DNA of 64,000 nt from Halichondria panicea. Lineage: Eukaryota > Porifera > Demospongiae > Suberitida > Halichondriidae. Positions 13,819 through 45,136 of this stretch are shown piece after piece. The translations under genes and the position numbers were made by a program. The stretch's first letter is position 1, and every line of letters starts with the position of its first letter. The notes beneath the pieces are model-generated. The model did no database searches and was not told the origin of the DNA. It saw only the letters and a program-made list of their open reading frames with translations. The stretch covers positions 5,401,442-5,465,441 of the forward strand of contig NC_087392.1 of NCBI RefSeq assembly GCF_963675165.1. Reading direction: 5' to 3'.

Positions 13819-15627
13819 AGTGTCCATTACACTATTTCATACACCATGCAACTTGCAAAGATTTTCTAGTGCTTGACTGCTCACCTTGGGTTCATAACAG
13901 CAGGTTGTGCCGAGTACACCACATCATCTCCAGTAGTACTCACACACTATAAAAGCAATGACAATAGAGTGGATATTTCACAACCAGTAGCTACAATACA
14001 GAAGCTTTCCCTCGGCTGCTAAAGATACGTACCTCTGAGTTTTGCAGGTGAGAGAACTTGTCTTGGATGGAGGTGGAGATGGTCCTGCATTGAGCCAGTA
14101 GTCTAACAAGAACCTTCCTCTCTGCCAGTAGTGCCAGACAGCCCTCCAGCAACTGGGGGTGGGGGACAGTCAAAGCAGGCTCTAGATTATAGATGGAGGG
14201 AGACCTACCTGTTCACTAAGACCCTTCTTTGCAACAAGACCCTCCACCTACAGTACAAATACACACACACATTACTAATGCATATACGTACACTAAACAC
14301 AAAGGACACAATAAAGTAGTTTATCAAAGACCTCGATTATTAAATAATAGTAGCCATGAAGATGATCTCTTACCAAATGCTTCCAGGTTTCAAAGGGTCG
14401 GTGTTTGTCAATCAGTTTAGCCTTGGTAAGAGAGCAGCGTGGAATATCACACAGCTCATCCAGGGAGGAATCATTCATAAACTTGAGGATTGACTTCTTC
14501 TGTTTGACGGAATAACCATCTTCCTCTGATTCTGACCCACTGTACTCATCACGATAACTATCAGTCAAATCCACCACATCAGCAGTAGTGTCACAAGACT
14601 GTACACTTTGTTTGGTTTCCATTGACGACAACTTTGTTTTTGATGAACTACGATCATCATCGCTATCGCTACTTTCTATTAATATTCTTTTCTTGACCTT
14701 CTTACAGTTTCTAGCGGCTTCACTGTGCATTTTAATTTCTTCTAAATCGTTTGTAATCTTGCTTTTCTGAAATGCAATTTTCTGGAGCTTTCTTCTTGAG
14801 TTGCTAAGCCATTCTGATGATTCTTTGAGCTCCATTGCACGACGTCTATCATTGCTGGAGGGTACATCTGAGTCACTGTCGCTCTGTATGTACACTGAGC
14901 GTCTAGGTCGAGGGACCTGTTTTCGGTTTCTTATCAAATCTGGAGAAGAATCTGAATCGGATATTACATCTTCAACGTCTATAGCATCTTTTACTGAGAC
15001 ACCTTTCACTTGTGTTGAAGTTGTGAAGAGTTTTCTACGTTTGAATAATCCATTCACTTCAGAAGAACTTTCTCCATCTTCTTCGTCTGAGCTAACAATT
15101 CGGGCACATTTTCTTGGCTTCTTTGTTAGGGCACTAAATCTTCTAGGAGAGGTCTGTTCCTCAACTGCAGGGACTGTCAGAGAGGGGAGGAGGGAGGAGG
15201 GGGTTTCTGGGATTACCTCTTTTGAGGTTTCCACAGGAGGACTCACATTTTCTTCTCATTGTCCATTGACTTGATTATAAAGGTTGGGCAAAGGTCTTTG
15301 CTCATGATGTGTAAAAGCCTGCCCACTAGATCAGATAAAAGATAAAAGCTGACCAGAAAGTAAACACAAAGGTGAAATAAGTTGTTCATTTGACCACATC
15401 AATTCATGCATAACCTTGGCCTATGATACTTCTTACTTCTAGGTGCATGCGCACTTCTGATTGAGTTTCCTACCTTTCAAGCCTCCTGGTGGATTTTTTA
15501 AGATGTCATCTGTGTATTTCAAGTACAAGTGGTGTATGGAGATGCACTCTCAAGTATAACTATGCATGCATGGGGATGCAATCATGCATTTCAATAATCA
15601 ATGATCCATTATGATTGTGTGGTTTCA

Positions 15628-16490
15628 TTGAAATTAAGTTATAGTTATAACACGGGCACAAGGGATGTATGGAATATATTGCACTGAAGCACGAGGGCGC
15701 CAGCCCCGAGGGCTGAGTGCAATATATGCCATGCAGCCCGAGTGCACGTGTTATAACTAGTTTATATCCCGAGGGCATAGCAACATAACACTGTCCTAGT
15801 AACACAATATAAACAGCACAAAAAAAGACAGAGACAACTCTAGACACAGCTCCATCTCTTCTCTCTTCTAGACGCCAGTATCTGCAGCGTATAAGATTGG
15901 CATGACCGACGAATGGCTTGATACAAAATTGTTGGAGTTTTAACTGAAATCTGCAAAACAGCCCCACCCCACTTCTGGTGCTGCAAAACAGCCCCGCCCC
16001 ACTTACTGCTGCAAAGAAACAGCCCCACCCCACTACTCAGTGAATACTAGCTGCTGGTCTACGCTCGGCCTCATAACCAAGCCAAGAAAGCTCGCTTCTA
16101 CACTGCTGCAAAACAGCTCATGCCCCCAGCAAAAAGAGCCACTTCTAGTGCTACGGTGAAGCAGAATTGACATGCATCACGATGTCGAGGACTAGGTCGA
16201 TCTAGGAACACAGAATCTTCCACAAAATAAATCTTGGACAATTTTAAAACCTGCACGGTTGCAAGAAGAAACTCCAGCAGTGCTGAATATTCATTCCTGC
16301 ATGGCTGGACATACTTTGATACTTGTTATTTCTCATGCGTATTAATTTAATTTTAATTTAATTGTCTGTCTAATTGCCAGAGGGGCGTTTTGCGGTCAGT
16401 GCAATATGACTTTGCGGTCAGTGCAATATGACTTTCAGCAGTGCAATATGCTTCATATTGCACTTGGCAACAACGTAGCAACGGGATATA
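15628..16490. mobile_element. Inserted repeat block between copies C and B
   Basis: Compared with the A/B spacer, about 860 bp are inserted after GATTGTGTGGTTTC. The left part (about 15645-15760) is a foldback: GTTATAACACGGGCAC is answered by GTGCACGTGTTATAAC, and GGAATATATTGCACT by AGTGCAATATATGCC. A second part runs from TTATATCCCG (about 15760) to its complement CGGGATATAA (about 16472). It contains repeated GCCCCACCCCACT and AGTGCAATATGACTTT motifs. No transposase frame is visible, so it is probably one or two nested non-autonomous elements. Confidence 0.6.
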
Positions 16491-16612
16491 ATATTCTGTA
16501 CAATAAAAACTGATCTGATTTGCTTGGAATAATAGTTACAAAATCACATATTCTCACTGACAATAAAACACAACACTGATATGATAATAGATGAGAAGTA
16601 TACTCAATAGTG

Positions 16613-28624
<12,012 letters not shown>

Positions 28625-29060
28625 TTCCAACTTGTTGGGCCAGAGATAAAGTTATTCTATCTCTGGTCTGGTTGGGCACAGGGTCTTTGCTCATGTTTCC
28701 ATGTGTACACAAGTTGTGAGCATGCGCAACATTCCTGCATGGCAACCTGCCCACTAGATCAGATAAAAGATAAAAGCTGACCAGGTAGTAAACACAAGAT
28801 AGTTGCATAACTGTTTTAGGGTCATTGGCTTCCATGGCACCATTAGCACATGGCCCCACAGACACAAGGAATGCTTTGTTCATTTAACCACATCACCTAC
28901 ATAATTGCATGCAAACTTGTAATTTAAAAGCACATGCATGCACATAATAGTGCAGTGCTCTCACTTCTTGGTGCTGCACTGCTAAACTTCTGATTGTTAA
29001 TGTTGTGATTTGATCATGAAGATACACAGTGAGCGATTCACCTACTACCAGATCTAGCTG

Positions 29061-29117
<57 letters not shown>

Positions 29118-30797
29118 CCACTACTTTTTTCAACTATGATTGAATTACAGGATTTGTAACATGAGGTTTATCTAATGTGTACCAATAAAGATCATTTTAC
29201 TAACTTCCCAATTACTGCAAACCACTGTAATCATGAGGTTGTGAAGTACACACCAATTAAGGTATTATTCTCAAGAAGAAACTTTCATCCATTTAGGGAG
29301 TAGTCAATGTATCACAAATTGCTTTGTTTCCATGCCAATAATAAAAAGAAGTACCATAATAAATTATGCTCAGCTACAGTGGCTGAATTATTATTGTGGA
29401 AGCATAATTATGGCACAGGTTTGAATCATCACCAAATCACCATGGTAACTAGCTCTAACCTGCAGGGCCCCACAAACCTGACACAGAGACCAGCTGGGTT
29501 GACAATGGTGACCCACAAAAACCAACTACAACCATTCTCACCTGGAAATTTAAAGAAACAATTATGGTAGACCACAGTAATACACATATAGACCACATGA
29601 ATGTACACAGCAGGTCAGGTAATTAGTGCCCATTATCTGGTGCAGATCTCTGGCTGCTGCCAAGAGCTGAACATCTGCCTGTTCTTTGATACCCATCCAT
29701 GAATAAACTGAGAAGACCTTGAGTCTGCCAACTACACTAATCTAATTCGATTTGCACTGTGGGTTTGTTTTCTCAGGCTTCTTACTTAGAGAGAAGTTCC
29801 TGGTAAGCCATTGAAGACCCTTAAGAGCAAGGAAGCTACACCACCATAGCTGCATGCAAATCCACTCATACATTAACATGCAAATTAATTTTAAGTGATG
29901 TACATTTAATCATGCATTGAATTATATTTATGTTAAAGAAATTTCATTGCCTATTGGCTTTAATTGGTTTATGGTGGCACAACAAAAGGAAGGGTAAAGC
30001 TCAATAAAAGAGTAAAAACATACAAAAACAACAAAACACTGAAATGCCACCATGAATGTCGCGAGAATCTGGGCCGATATAATAAGTGACAAAATTTCAC
30101 AGAGAAATCACGTATAAAGAAAAATTGTAATATGCCAAAGCTAAGTAAAATTAAGAATCAATGAATAGTGAGAGTCTGCATGATTGATCATTGTACAGTG
30201 ATAGCTTTTGAGGGTCAGGGTCGGGGTTCTAGGTTTAGTAGCACAGTAGGCAAAAATGCTCAAGTGCTGCTTCAGAGTGATTTATTTGATACATGTACAA
30301 CAATAAAGAAGAAACAGAGAAATTTAAGACATAGACACAAGTAAGAGATGACTTGTACATACACGTAGCTATACCAATGTTTGTGCGTGACAGTGATTAC
30401 TATACAAGAGATGTGTTCACTGTATATACTTGTAGACCTGAAGGGGGAGACCATTCTAAATATCCTGTATGCTCTGTTTTAGCGGCCATAAACCTGTGCA
30501 AGGAAATAAAAAAAGCAAAATAAATAAATCAATCAATTAAGGAAGTGGTCAGTCTATCAAAAATCAATATCTAAGTGTCCCTATTGAAGACACAAATTGA
30601 ATGCCAAGTTGACTAATTTTGTTGACATTCCCACACACTTTATACAAGGCCCATTATCACCATACAAAGACTATGACTTCACTTAGTCAGACCTTAGCAA
30701 CCAGCTCTGATCTACCCCAACAGATAGTAACCAAGCCAACAAGATAGGGGGTACCACTCTAATAGGCTCTCAAATTGCAAAACATACACACCTGAAT
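28625..30797. other. Intergenic region upstream of SMARCAD1 C, downstream of RUNX
   Basis: About 2.2 kb without a supported gene. The first part must hold the SMARCAD1 copy C promoter, and the right part is the RUNX 3' flank. A sense-strand AATAAA for RUNX (TTTATT on the plus strand) lies near 30283, a possible polyadenylation signal. An 87-codon frame at 29307-29570 has low-complexity, unconserved-looking sequence and is not called. Confidence 0.6.
29062..29116. repeat. (GT)n microsatellite
   Basis: About 55 bp of uninterrupted GT in the SMARCAD1 C to RUNX intergenic region. Confidence 0.95.
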
Positions 30798-37703
<6,906 letters not shown>

Positions 37704-40700
37704 ATGACCTCTGAGACGACCTCTGAGGGCATGTTTCAGGAGCAGATACAAAGCATGATGTGAGCTGCACACCTTAGTGGTGGTAACCTGTGTGTAACTT
37801 GTCACAATGTTCATCTCTCCAGGTATGTGTTTGGTGATGCCAAACACCCTAACCCTGAGAGTGCTCTGCTGGTGGAGGAATTTACTAGACATCAGATGAG
37901 AGACTTGGTATGTGTACAATACATAACTGACAGTGTGTGTACCGTGTGTGTGGGTGATGTGTGTGTGTGTGTGGGTGTGGGTGATGTGCGTGTGTGTGTG
38001 TGGGTGTGTGTGTGTGTGCGTGCGTGCATGTGTGTGTGTGGGTGGGTGTGGTAGAAGTGTGTGTGTGTGGTAGAAGAGTTATACTTCAAAAAGATGAAGA
38101 TATCCTGTATAAAAATCCCAATCATAATAATAATATGGATGTGGTTTTGTTTCCCAGGTTTCGAGAGCATCACGTGTTGCCAGCATGAGAGATGCCAGGG
38201 GGAGGATTGTCCGATTGGAGGACGTGATGTTTCTCCTGAGAAAAGACCAGGTACCAGACTGAAGCCGTGCAACTGTTGCCCCAGGGCATGCCAAAATACC
38301 GCCCACTCTGTTAATTTAATTATATGCGGACACATTGTACACATGTTGAGCCATGCGGTTGGAATGTGAGCAAACAGATAGACAGTTCCTGGGGTGACAT
38401 ATTGGACGTGGGAATAGCGGATATCACTTGGTTGTCAACATTGGTCTACGAGTGTCTTGCTGTATATACAAACATGCAGCGTATTGTTCAAATGTACTAA
38501 TTTTATGTCTTTATTGGCAATACATACAGTTTAAGTGTTAAATATTTTTCCGTATATTGATTATTTTTCCTCCTATGCAGGACCAACTGAAACGTCTACT
38601 CCGCTATTTAGAGTTGAGAGGGCAAATGAAGAAAGCTAGGAGTATTGATAGCAGGCCGGATGAGGTGGAGGACCTTGATGACACTGAGTGTGAGCACCTG
38701 AAGTATACAGAGAGAGATGAGACGGAGGGCACGTACTTGTTACTAGAATGTGACCTCATGCAGTTATAGACTTGGGATTGTTTGTAATGAACTGCTTCAG
38801 TAGACTATTGTCGGATACATGTATGAAGATGTTCAGCCTATTAGTAAAGTTATTATTGATCATAATTATAACAACTTTACTAATTGGCTGAAAATGCAAT
38901 AATTGCATTCCCTGGGACATAGCTGCAGAGGTATACGATAAAGCTCGTTGTATTTTTGCTTTCTTGTCTATTGCAAGGTGTACACTGCCTCCCCCCTCCC
39001 ACTGTAGTTGATGACCTGAGTGACCCTCCTCACAGTGGAGTCAAGATGGTACAACTGGCACGTGACTTCCTCACTCCACTGCAGAAGGCTGGTGGGTTGA
39101 TGAGATCGTGATCACGTTCTAGCTAGCATTTTACTGGCTATCACCAGGCACTGTTATTAGGACCTCTATGCATGTACTAGCTTTTAGTTGTTGTATACTG
39201 AAGGCATTCTTAATAATTATAATTTCTTCAAATTAGAGCTAAAGCTTGGAGAGATGGATGAGCTGGAGGTCCAGCGTTTAGAGGTGAGCCAATCATGACT
39301 GAGGTCACTGCAAGTTTATTTGTGTTGAGTCTGACCTTCAAACGTTGTCATACTTTGTCATACTTTGTCATAATTTTATCTTAACTGGTATTCCATATAA
39401 CGATTGGTAAAAAGCGCTTCTATTTTAGAGCTGATAAGCTTCAATCAGCTAAAAGTTAGCATTTTCCATGTAGAAGTCCCCGTAAAGCATATTAAATGAA
39501 GCCAAAATTGACCACACAACTTCCAGGGCCAAACTCAACAAATAGACTTGTAACTGTTACCTTGATACATGTAGCAACAAGATGCTCTGACCAGTCGATT
39601 GAGCACTAAAGAATACTTGGAGTTCACAGCGGCTAAAAGTGCATGCTTGTGTGAGTTCATTCGTACGGTTAATAATGTGTTTGTCGTTAATGTTCGTTCT
39701 TTTGCGATTCCAGACAAAAGAAATCGTTTTATTTCTGGTAAATTCAAGGAGTGGATTGGTCTCGATGACATCACATCGTTGAGATTTAAACAAGACGTTA
39801 TCGATGTGATTGGTCACTTGGCACACGAGACAATTAGAAAGGTATTATTGTATTTTTATTTGTTTATACTTGCATAATGTTGAAGCCCAATATAGTCTTG
39901 TACGTATCCTTTGTTTACTACCGATATACAGCTAGAGTTCCTGTTAAGAAAATTATGTTATTAAAATGTAAATTTTGAAACCCCACAATCACGCAGTTCT
40001 ATCAGTTTCCTACCATACTTTCGTGTAATAATTATGCTCTTACTGCTATACATGCAAGCGTCTGATTGGTTCATGTTCCGTGCTATAATTATTAGCTTGT
40101 GGAATTATCGCTTCAAGTCAAGAGTGATATGAGCTTGAGGACACCCAGACAGTGGCCACCCACACACACAAGTGTTGGCCAGACTCCAACTCTGATTGAC
40201 CCACCCTCCACCGGAGCAGCTGGCACTGTTGAGAGGGGAAGTGGACCTTTTGTTCTCTCCACACCCACACACTCACCCCCTCCTCTCAGCCTCGGGGGTG
40301 GCAGTCCTATCGCAGGTACCTGTGTGTGTGTGTGTGGGAGGGCGCGCGTGTGTGTATTGTGTGTGCGTGGGAGTGTGGGTGTACGCGTGTGTGTGTGTGT
40401 GTGAAGCCATGGGTATAGTGTAGGAATAGTCCCTTGCCGTGTTTTCTCACCCAATGCTTCAGTCCCCTTGTGTGATTGAAGATGTGATTGAAGAAAGGAA
40501 GAGGTTTTTTGGTAAAAGATAAAATCAAGTCCCTTTGTGGCTCATTAATTAATCATAGGTAATTACCTTAATAACAACATTACATGTAGCTGTAATAATC
40601 TCACACAGTTTTGAAATTCTTCAATGCATAATTATGTCAATGGCCCCATGTGTGCAGACGCTGATCCTGGACTGACCATCACCAGTAGCTCCCTCAGAAG

Positions 40701-41728
40701 ATCATCAAGAGAGACCACCACCAGGAAGAGGCAGAGGGTCAGTCTACCACATTAATGCATCACAAAGCATCTGACAGGCCTCCCTAACAGGCTATAGAAT
40801 GCATTCTTGCAGAGGGGGGGTACTTGCACACAAGAACATACGTATATGTATATGTATTCATTTCCCTGGAATCTGCCCACATTGGTTGGAGGAGGTGGTC
40901 AGCAGGAGCACCTCTTAGGCTGTCTAGTGTACCACATGTATTTTGATTGAAAAAACCCACCACTTAAAACTGGGCAAATCCCTGCAGGCACTTCAAAGAT
41001 GCTTCCTTATCATTGTGTCCTAACCAGCTAGCATTGTGTACGGCAATTGACAATTGATTTTCAATATAACTCTGGAATTTTATTTTTAATATGACATGAT
41101 ATGCTATATCAGTGTGTGTCATGTACAGGTGAGTGTTGCTCCAGAGGCAGAGGTGGTCAGTGAGTCACCTCTACCACCACCACCTGGACCCCCCGCCAAG
41201 AAGCACCACCCCCCACATGCACTCAAGCCAGTACACATACAAGAGGCCGTGCGTAGACTGGAGCAAACACAACACACAGCCCCCATGGCCACCTTATGGG
41301 TACAAAGCTATAATAATTATACATATGATTATATCTATAGCTCCAATTATCTATCACTGTATAGTGGGTAATTTTCGAAGGACATATTTTTCATGGATTA
41401 ATTGCAACAATTAAGCCACAATCATGAAAATGTGTGGGTGTTCAATACAACAGTAAGACAGAAGTGGGACTGCCACTCACTGCAGAATTTCATTTCGCAA
41501 AATTATAGACCTCGAAAATTACCTGCTATACAGAGTGTTTGTCTAAAATTAATAATTATATCTTGTAAGGTATCCAATGAATTAAGGGCAGTGTGGGGAT
41601 GTTGGCTCCCAGGGTTACCTGTGTTAACAGGAGGATGTGGGTGAGACACTGAATGCTTATCAATGCTCCTCATCTTGCTACAGACACATCAACCAACAGC
41701 AAAGCCTACAAGATCCTGGTGCCTGTAA
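37704..41728 (+). CDS. SUPT3H: SPT3 homolog, SAGA complex histone-fold subunit
   Basis: Eleven coding exons (37704-37759, 37823-37907, 38158-38250, 38581-38689, 39008-39091, 39237-39283, 39575-39841, 40096-40315, 40658-40737, 41129-41299, 41684-41728) keep phase and give about 418 residues. The start MTSETTSEGMFQEQIQSMMY leads into a histone fold with GDAKHPNPESALLVEEF and RIVRLEDVMFLLRKDQ, as in SPT3. Later conserved parts are VKMVQLARDFLTPL, DELEVQRLE, RLSTKEYLEF, KFKEWIGLD and IGHLAHETIRKLVELSLQVK. The tail is Pro/Ser-rich. In SAGA, SPT3 helps deliver TBP to promoters. The C-terminus is uncertain: frame phase gives a stop at 41726-41728, but another frame of the last exon reads KAYKILVPVNNAIITAITS to 41759. 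Confidence 0.9.
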
Positions 41729-41908
41729 ACAATGCAATAATCACTGCCATCACTAGCTAACAAACTACTGTCCTAGTACACGTACATGTGTAGAGTTTAT
41801 GTTGTTATACTTATTGTTGCATTTGTTTACTTGTCAATTGATCAATGAACTGTATCCACAGAGCATGGGCTATTAGCATAATTATTAATCTGTGACATCA
41901 TTATTCAT

Positions 41909-41914
41909 AATAAA
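41909..41914 (+). terminator. Candidate SUPT3H polyadenylation signal
   Basis: AATAAA about 180 bp after the SUPT3H stop, in the 289-bp gap to the convergent MGME1 stop. Nothing else is seen in this gap. Confidence 0.4.
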
Positions 41915-42017
41915 AAATTAATAACACAACCAACATACAATAGTACAAGGCAATAATTGATGAAACACTGTTTGAAATCTGCATAATATAGCTGCATGGA
42001 TATTAAAATACAAGGCA

Positions 42018-42810
42018 TCAATTGTGAATACTCAATTGTGACAAATCTCTGGCAAATTGTGTTTGATAATGTTCTAATCGCTCCAACCACTCGGCCCAGT
42101 ATGAGAGCAGCTGGTCATGTGACAGGAAGTGGGCGTGGCATGGATCTCCATTAGGGTACACCACCACAATGAGAGCATTCATCACCTACGTCAAAAAGAA
42201 TCAACGTAAAACTTTGTAGCAGTGTACTTGCAAACACTGCAATACACTCTGAAGCACAGTCACTAATTAAAGTACGAATAATTAATTATTTTCAACGATT
42301 CATTCCTTTGTTGCTAGTACACGAACATTACAATAGTTTACGGTAACTATTAGTTCCACTGCACACTACTACACCCAGGGTACAGGAACCAACATGTCAG
42401 TACATAGTGTTCTTGTGTGAACCTTCACTGTTGTGGGTACTCAGCTATGCCCTTATAGGCTGAAGCCCTCCAGTGGAAAGTGAAACCCCTCCAGTCAGGA
42501 TAGCTTTAATGTACAGTCAGTAGTGATCATGAAAGCATAGCTTATTAAAGTGGTTTCACAATCCCTTTAAATTTCCAAGAATCTTACTTGAATGTAACTC
42601 CTACATGAACCACATGTACACACACACTGTGATGCTGGATAGTTACCACTTCCTCCTCCCCCCTCCTCACCTGATAGGGGTAGTGAGGGTCTTGGTTGAT
42701 GGCTCCAGCATAGGCTGCTGCCTGGAGGGGGTAGGTGAAGCAGTCAGAGAGGTTGGGTTTGGGTTTGCTTGAGGTCTTCCAGTCTATCACACTCAGGGCA
42801 CCTCTGTGTA

Positions 42811-42848
<38 letters not shown>

Positions 42849-44947
42849 ACGTGTGTGTGTGTGTGGGGGGGTGCGTGTATGTACGTGTGTGTGTGTGTGG
42901 GGGGGAGGGGGAGGGGTGTGTGTGTGTGTGGGGGGACGTGTGTGTGTGTGTGTGTGGGGGGGACGTGTGTGTGTGTGTGTGTGGGGGGGGTGAGGGGTGT
43001 GTGTGTGTGTGGGGGGGACGTGTGTGTGTGTGTGTGTGGGGGGGGGACGTGTGTGTGTGTGTGTGTGGGGGGGTGAGGGGTGTGTGTGTGTGTGTGGAGG
43101 GGGGGGGGTGAATGGTGTAATTAGTACACTGAATAGTGTGTTTACATGTGTGTACTGCTCTACCTTTCAACAGTTATATCTTAAGTCTAGTTGGTCCAAT
43201 TGCAATGATCTTATGATTTTCCGTTACAAAAATCTCTTTCAGATGGTGTAGATGGTGTATAATATTATACTCCTTCATCTCCCATAATTCGGTGGATCGA
43301 ACTTCAATAATTTTCTGATTTTCTGAAAGCTTAGAAAAAGACCTATCAAATGACGTCCTTAAAGTTCATATTTGAGTATTTGCCAATTTGACCACACCAT
43401 GAATGCCCACGGTCCAAGGCTGAAGAATGACAAATTGTGGCCCCTACGAAATTTTGGATTGAAACACATCATTTGATAGATCTTTTTCAGAAAATCATAA
43501 AATTTTTGACATTGGATCAACGATGCTAAAGTTATGACTGTTGAAAGACGTTGAACTACAAACTCAATGAAAATTACCGACTAGAGTGTACAGTAGTAAA
43601 CTGACCTGTACTCAGCGAGGCAGTCGAATGTGCCAGTGTAGCCGAGCTCCATGTGAGTCACTAAGCTCTCTAGAGCACACACATTCCCAATATCACTCAG
43701 AACATGTTCAACGCTCTTCATATAACCATCATTAGCGCTCACAACTGGTGGAGTGTCTTCCTCAATGTTAGCATCAGAGACAAGAGTGCCCCTCTCTTCA
43801 TTAACAGTGATTGAATCATCTATACAGACATCAGTGGAGTCTTCAGCAGAGCTAAGTGCCAATGATTCAGTTTCAACATCCTCTACAATTTCATCTCCAA
43901 GAGCAATAGTTTCAGTGTTCACTAATGGTTTGATGCTCCTGGCTGGAATAGGGATACTCTGTAGTGACTTGTATGCTGGTGGTACATAGGTCTGCAGTGT
44001 GTTAGTGTCTCTCTGTTGTGCAGTGGACATTGTCTTATCCCTCACATGAGGTGTGATGGAAATGAGATCCTTTGTAGCACTGTCCAGTAGAGCCTGTTCT
44101 ATTACCTGTGATGGAGTCAATAGGGACATCGCAGCTTACATGTAGGTTATTGCATATACTGTACACACACACATCTAGGAGATTTGTCATCTGTTTACAA
44201 TAAAGCAAATTAACATCCCATACACGTCGTCCACACAGTGTACACATAAGTCCACCTGTGTGTGCATAGTGATACTTTAATTATAAGCAAGAGTATCTAC
44301 TCTTGATATAAATTATACATGAACATGTTTAGTCACACAGTAAACACAGTCGAGTCAAGTATAACCTTGTATACACTGTATATATATACCTTGTGGAAGT
44401 TTTTCCCTGATTGTTTGATTCCTTGTGCAATATCGATGGACTTGCTCTCCCCGTGTTCCTTCACCAAACCCTTCCGCCAGTTGAGGAGTCTAAAGTACAT
44501 ATCCGGTGGTTGAGTGGCCTCTAGTATCGTGGTCACACTGGGGAAACGGAACGATCCCTCACTGTTCTCAATGACATAATAACGACTACCATTTGCTGAG
44601 TCAACTCTCTCAACACTGGGATGATTTTTTGGGATATTATCATCGCCATGGTGATTTATCAATTGTACACCTTCCAATGGGAAAGACGGCGGCTGCACTT
44701 GTAGAACTTCAGTGGATTTGGTTTCAATTTTAATAGTTTCAGTTTTGGGATTTACCTTTTTAGGTTTTGTTGGAGACGATTTTCTGGCTTTCTTTTTTGG
44801 CTTTGGCTTTGGCTGGTCGGTTTCCGATAGAGAATCACTCGAGTATGCACATGTCTGAGGGAATTCCGCTGGACGAACTTTGAAATATTCTGCTGTCCTC
44901 AGAGAAGAACACTTCAGAGATCTATTGACATACTTTAGGAGCGACAT
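42018..44947 (-). CDS. MGME1: Mitochondrial genome maintenance exonuclease 1
   Basis: Four exons (44390-44947, 43606-44105, 42671-42803, 42018-42185) join to 452 residues; human MGME1 has 344. MGME1 is a PD-(D/E)XK (RecB-like) nuclease that processes single-stranded ends during mitochondrial DNA replication. The N-terminus [19 protein letters not shown] is basic and Ser-rich with few acids, as in a mitochondrial presequence. Nuclease landmarks are [25 protein letters not shown] (catalytic Asp), [11 protein letters not shown] (Asp and Lys) and [14 protein letters not shown]. The end [19 protein letters not shown] also fits the family. A segment of about 100 acidic, Ser/Thr-rich residues in exon 2, before [13 protein letters not shown], has no counterpart in the human protein. 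The gene is divergent from DNAJB13. Confidence 0.93.
42806..43108. repeat. G-rich (GT)n compound array in MGME1 intron 2
   Basis: About 300 bp of GT runs broken by G7-G9 tracts and GGACGTGTGTG units. On the gene strand it is (CA)n plus C runs and abuts the 3' splice site CACTGTACACAG of exon 3. The plus strand has many closely spaced G runs. Confidence 0.93.
43262..43555. mobile_element. Foldback repeat in MGME1 intron
   Basis: The left arm GATTTTCTGAAAGCTTAGAA with ACCTATCAAATGA is mirrored on the right by CATTTGATAGATC and TTTTTCAGAAAATCATAAAA. The right end TTGGATCAACGATGCTAAAG matches ends of related copies at 52355, 54465 and 59740. It is a palindromic non-coding repeat. Confidence 0.65.
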
Positions 44948-45136
44948 TTCTTTAGCTTGGCTCTACAATACTAGCTAGCTACTATATACACTCGTACAAT
45001 ACACGGGCTCAAAATCATGCTAAATCTTGATAAGCTTATTGTTTCTAATAAGAGCACATTTAATTTCCTTCTTGATGAAGCACACCTATTACATAGCAAC
45101 CGACTTAGCAACGCAAACAAGAGACCCTCCACAGAC
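44948..45136. promoter_or_regulatory. MGME1-DNAJB13 divergent promoter
   Basis: A 189-bp spacer between two start codons. Close to DNAJB13 it holds two direct AGCAAC half-sites (45095-45100 and 45107-45112), which fit the RGYAAC half of the RFX X-box. They are followed by GCAAACA (about 45113-45119), which fits the forkhead core RYAAAYA. These are the two factor classes that drive ciliary genes. The sites are motif matches only. Confidence 0.5.

Noticed and set aside
29307-29570. 87-codon plus-strand frame in the SMARCAD1-RUNX gap
   Set aside because: No recognisable domain, no supporting splice or promoter context, and composition like the surrounding AT-rich sequence.
41684-41759. Alternative SUPT3H C-terminus ending IITAITS
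   Set aside because: It reads well but needs a phase-1 donor on the previous exon, which I cannot find. The phase-0 join ending at 41728 is used instead, with the doubt recorded.
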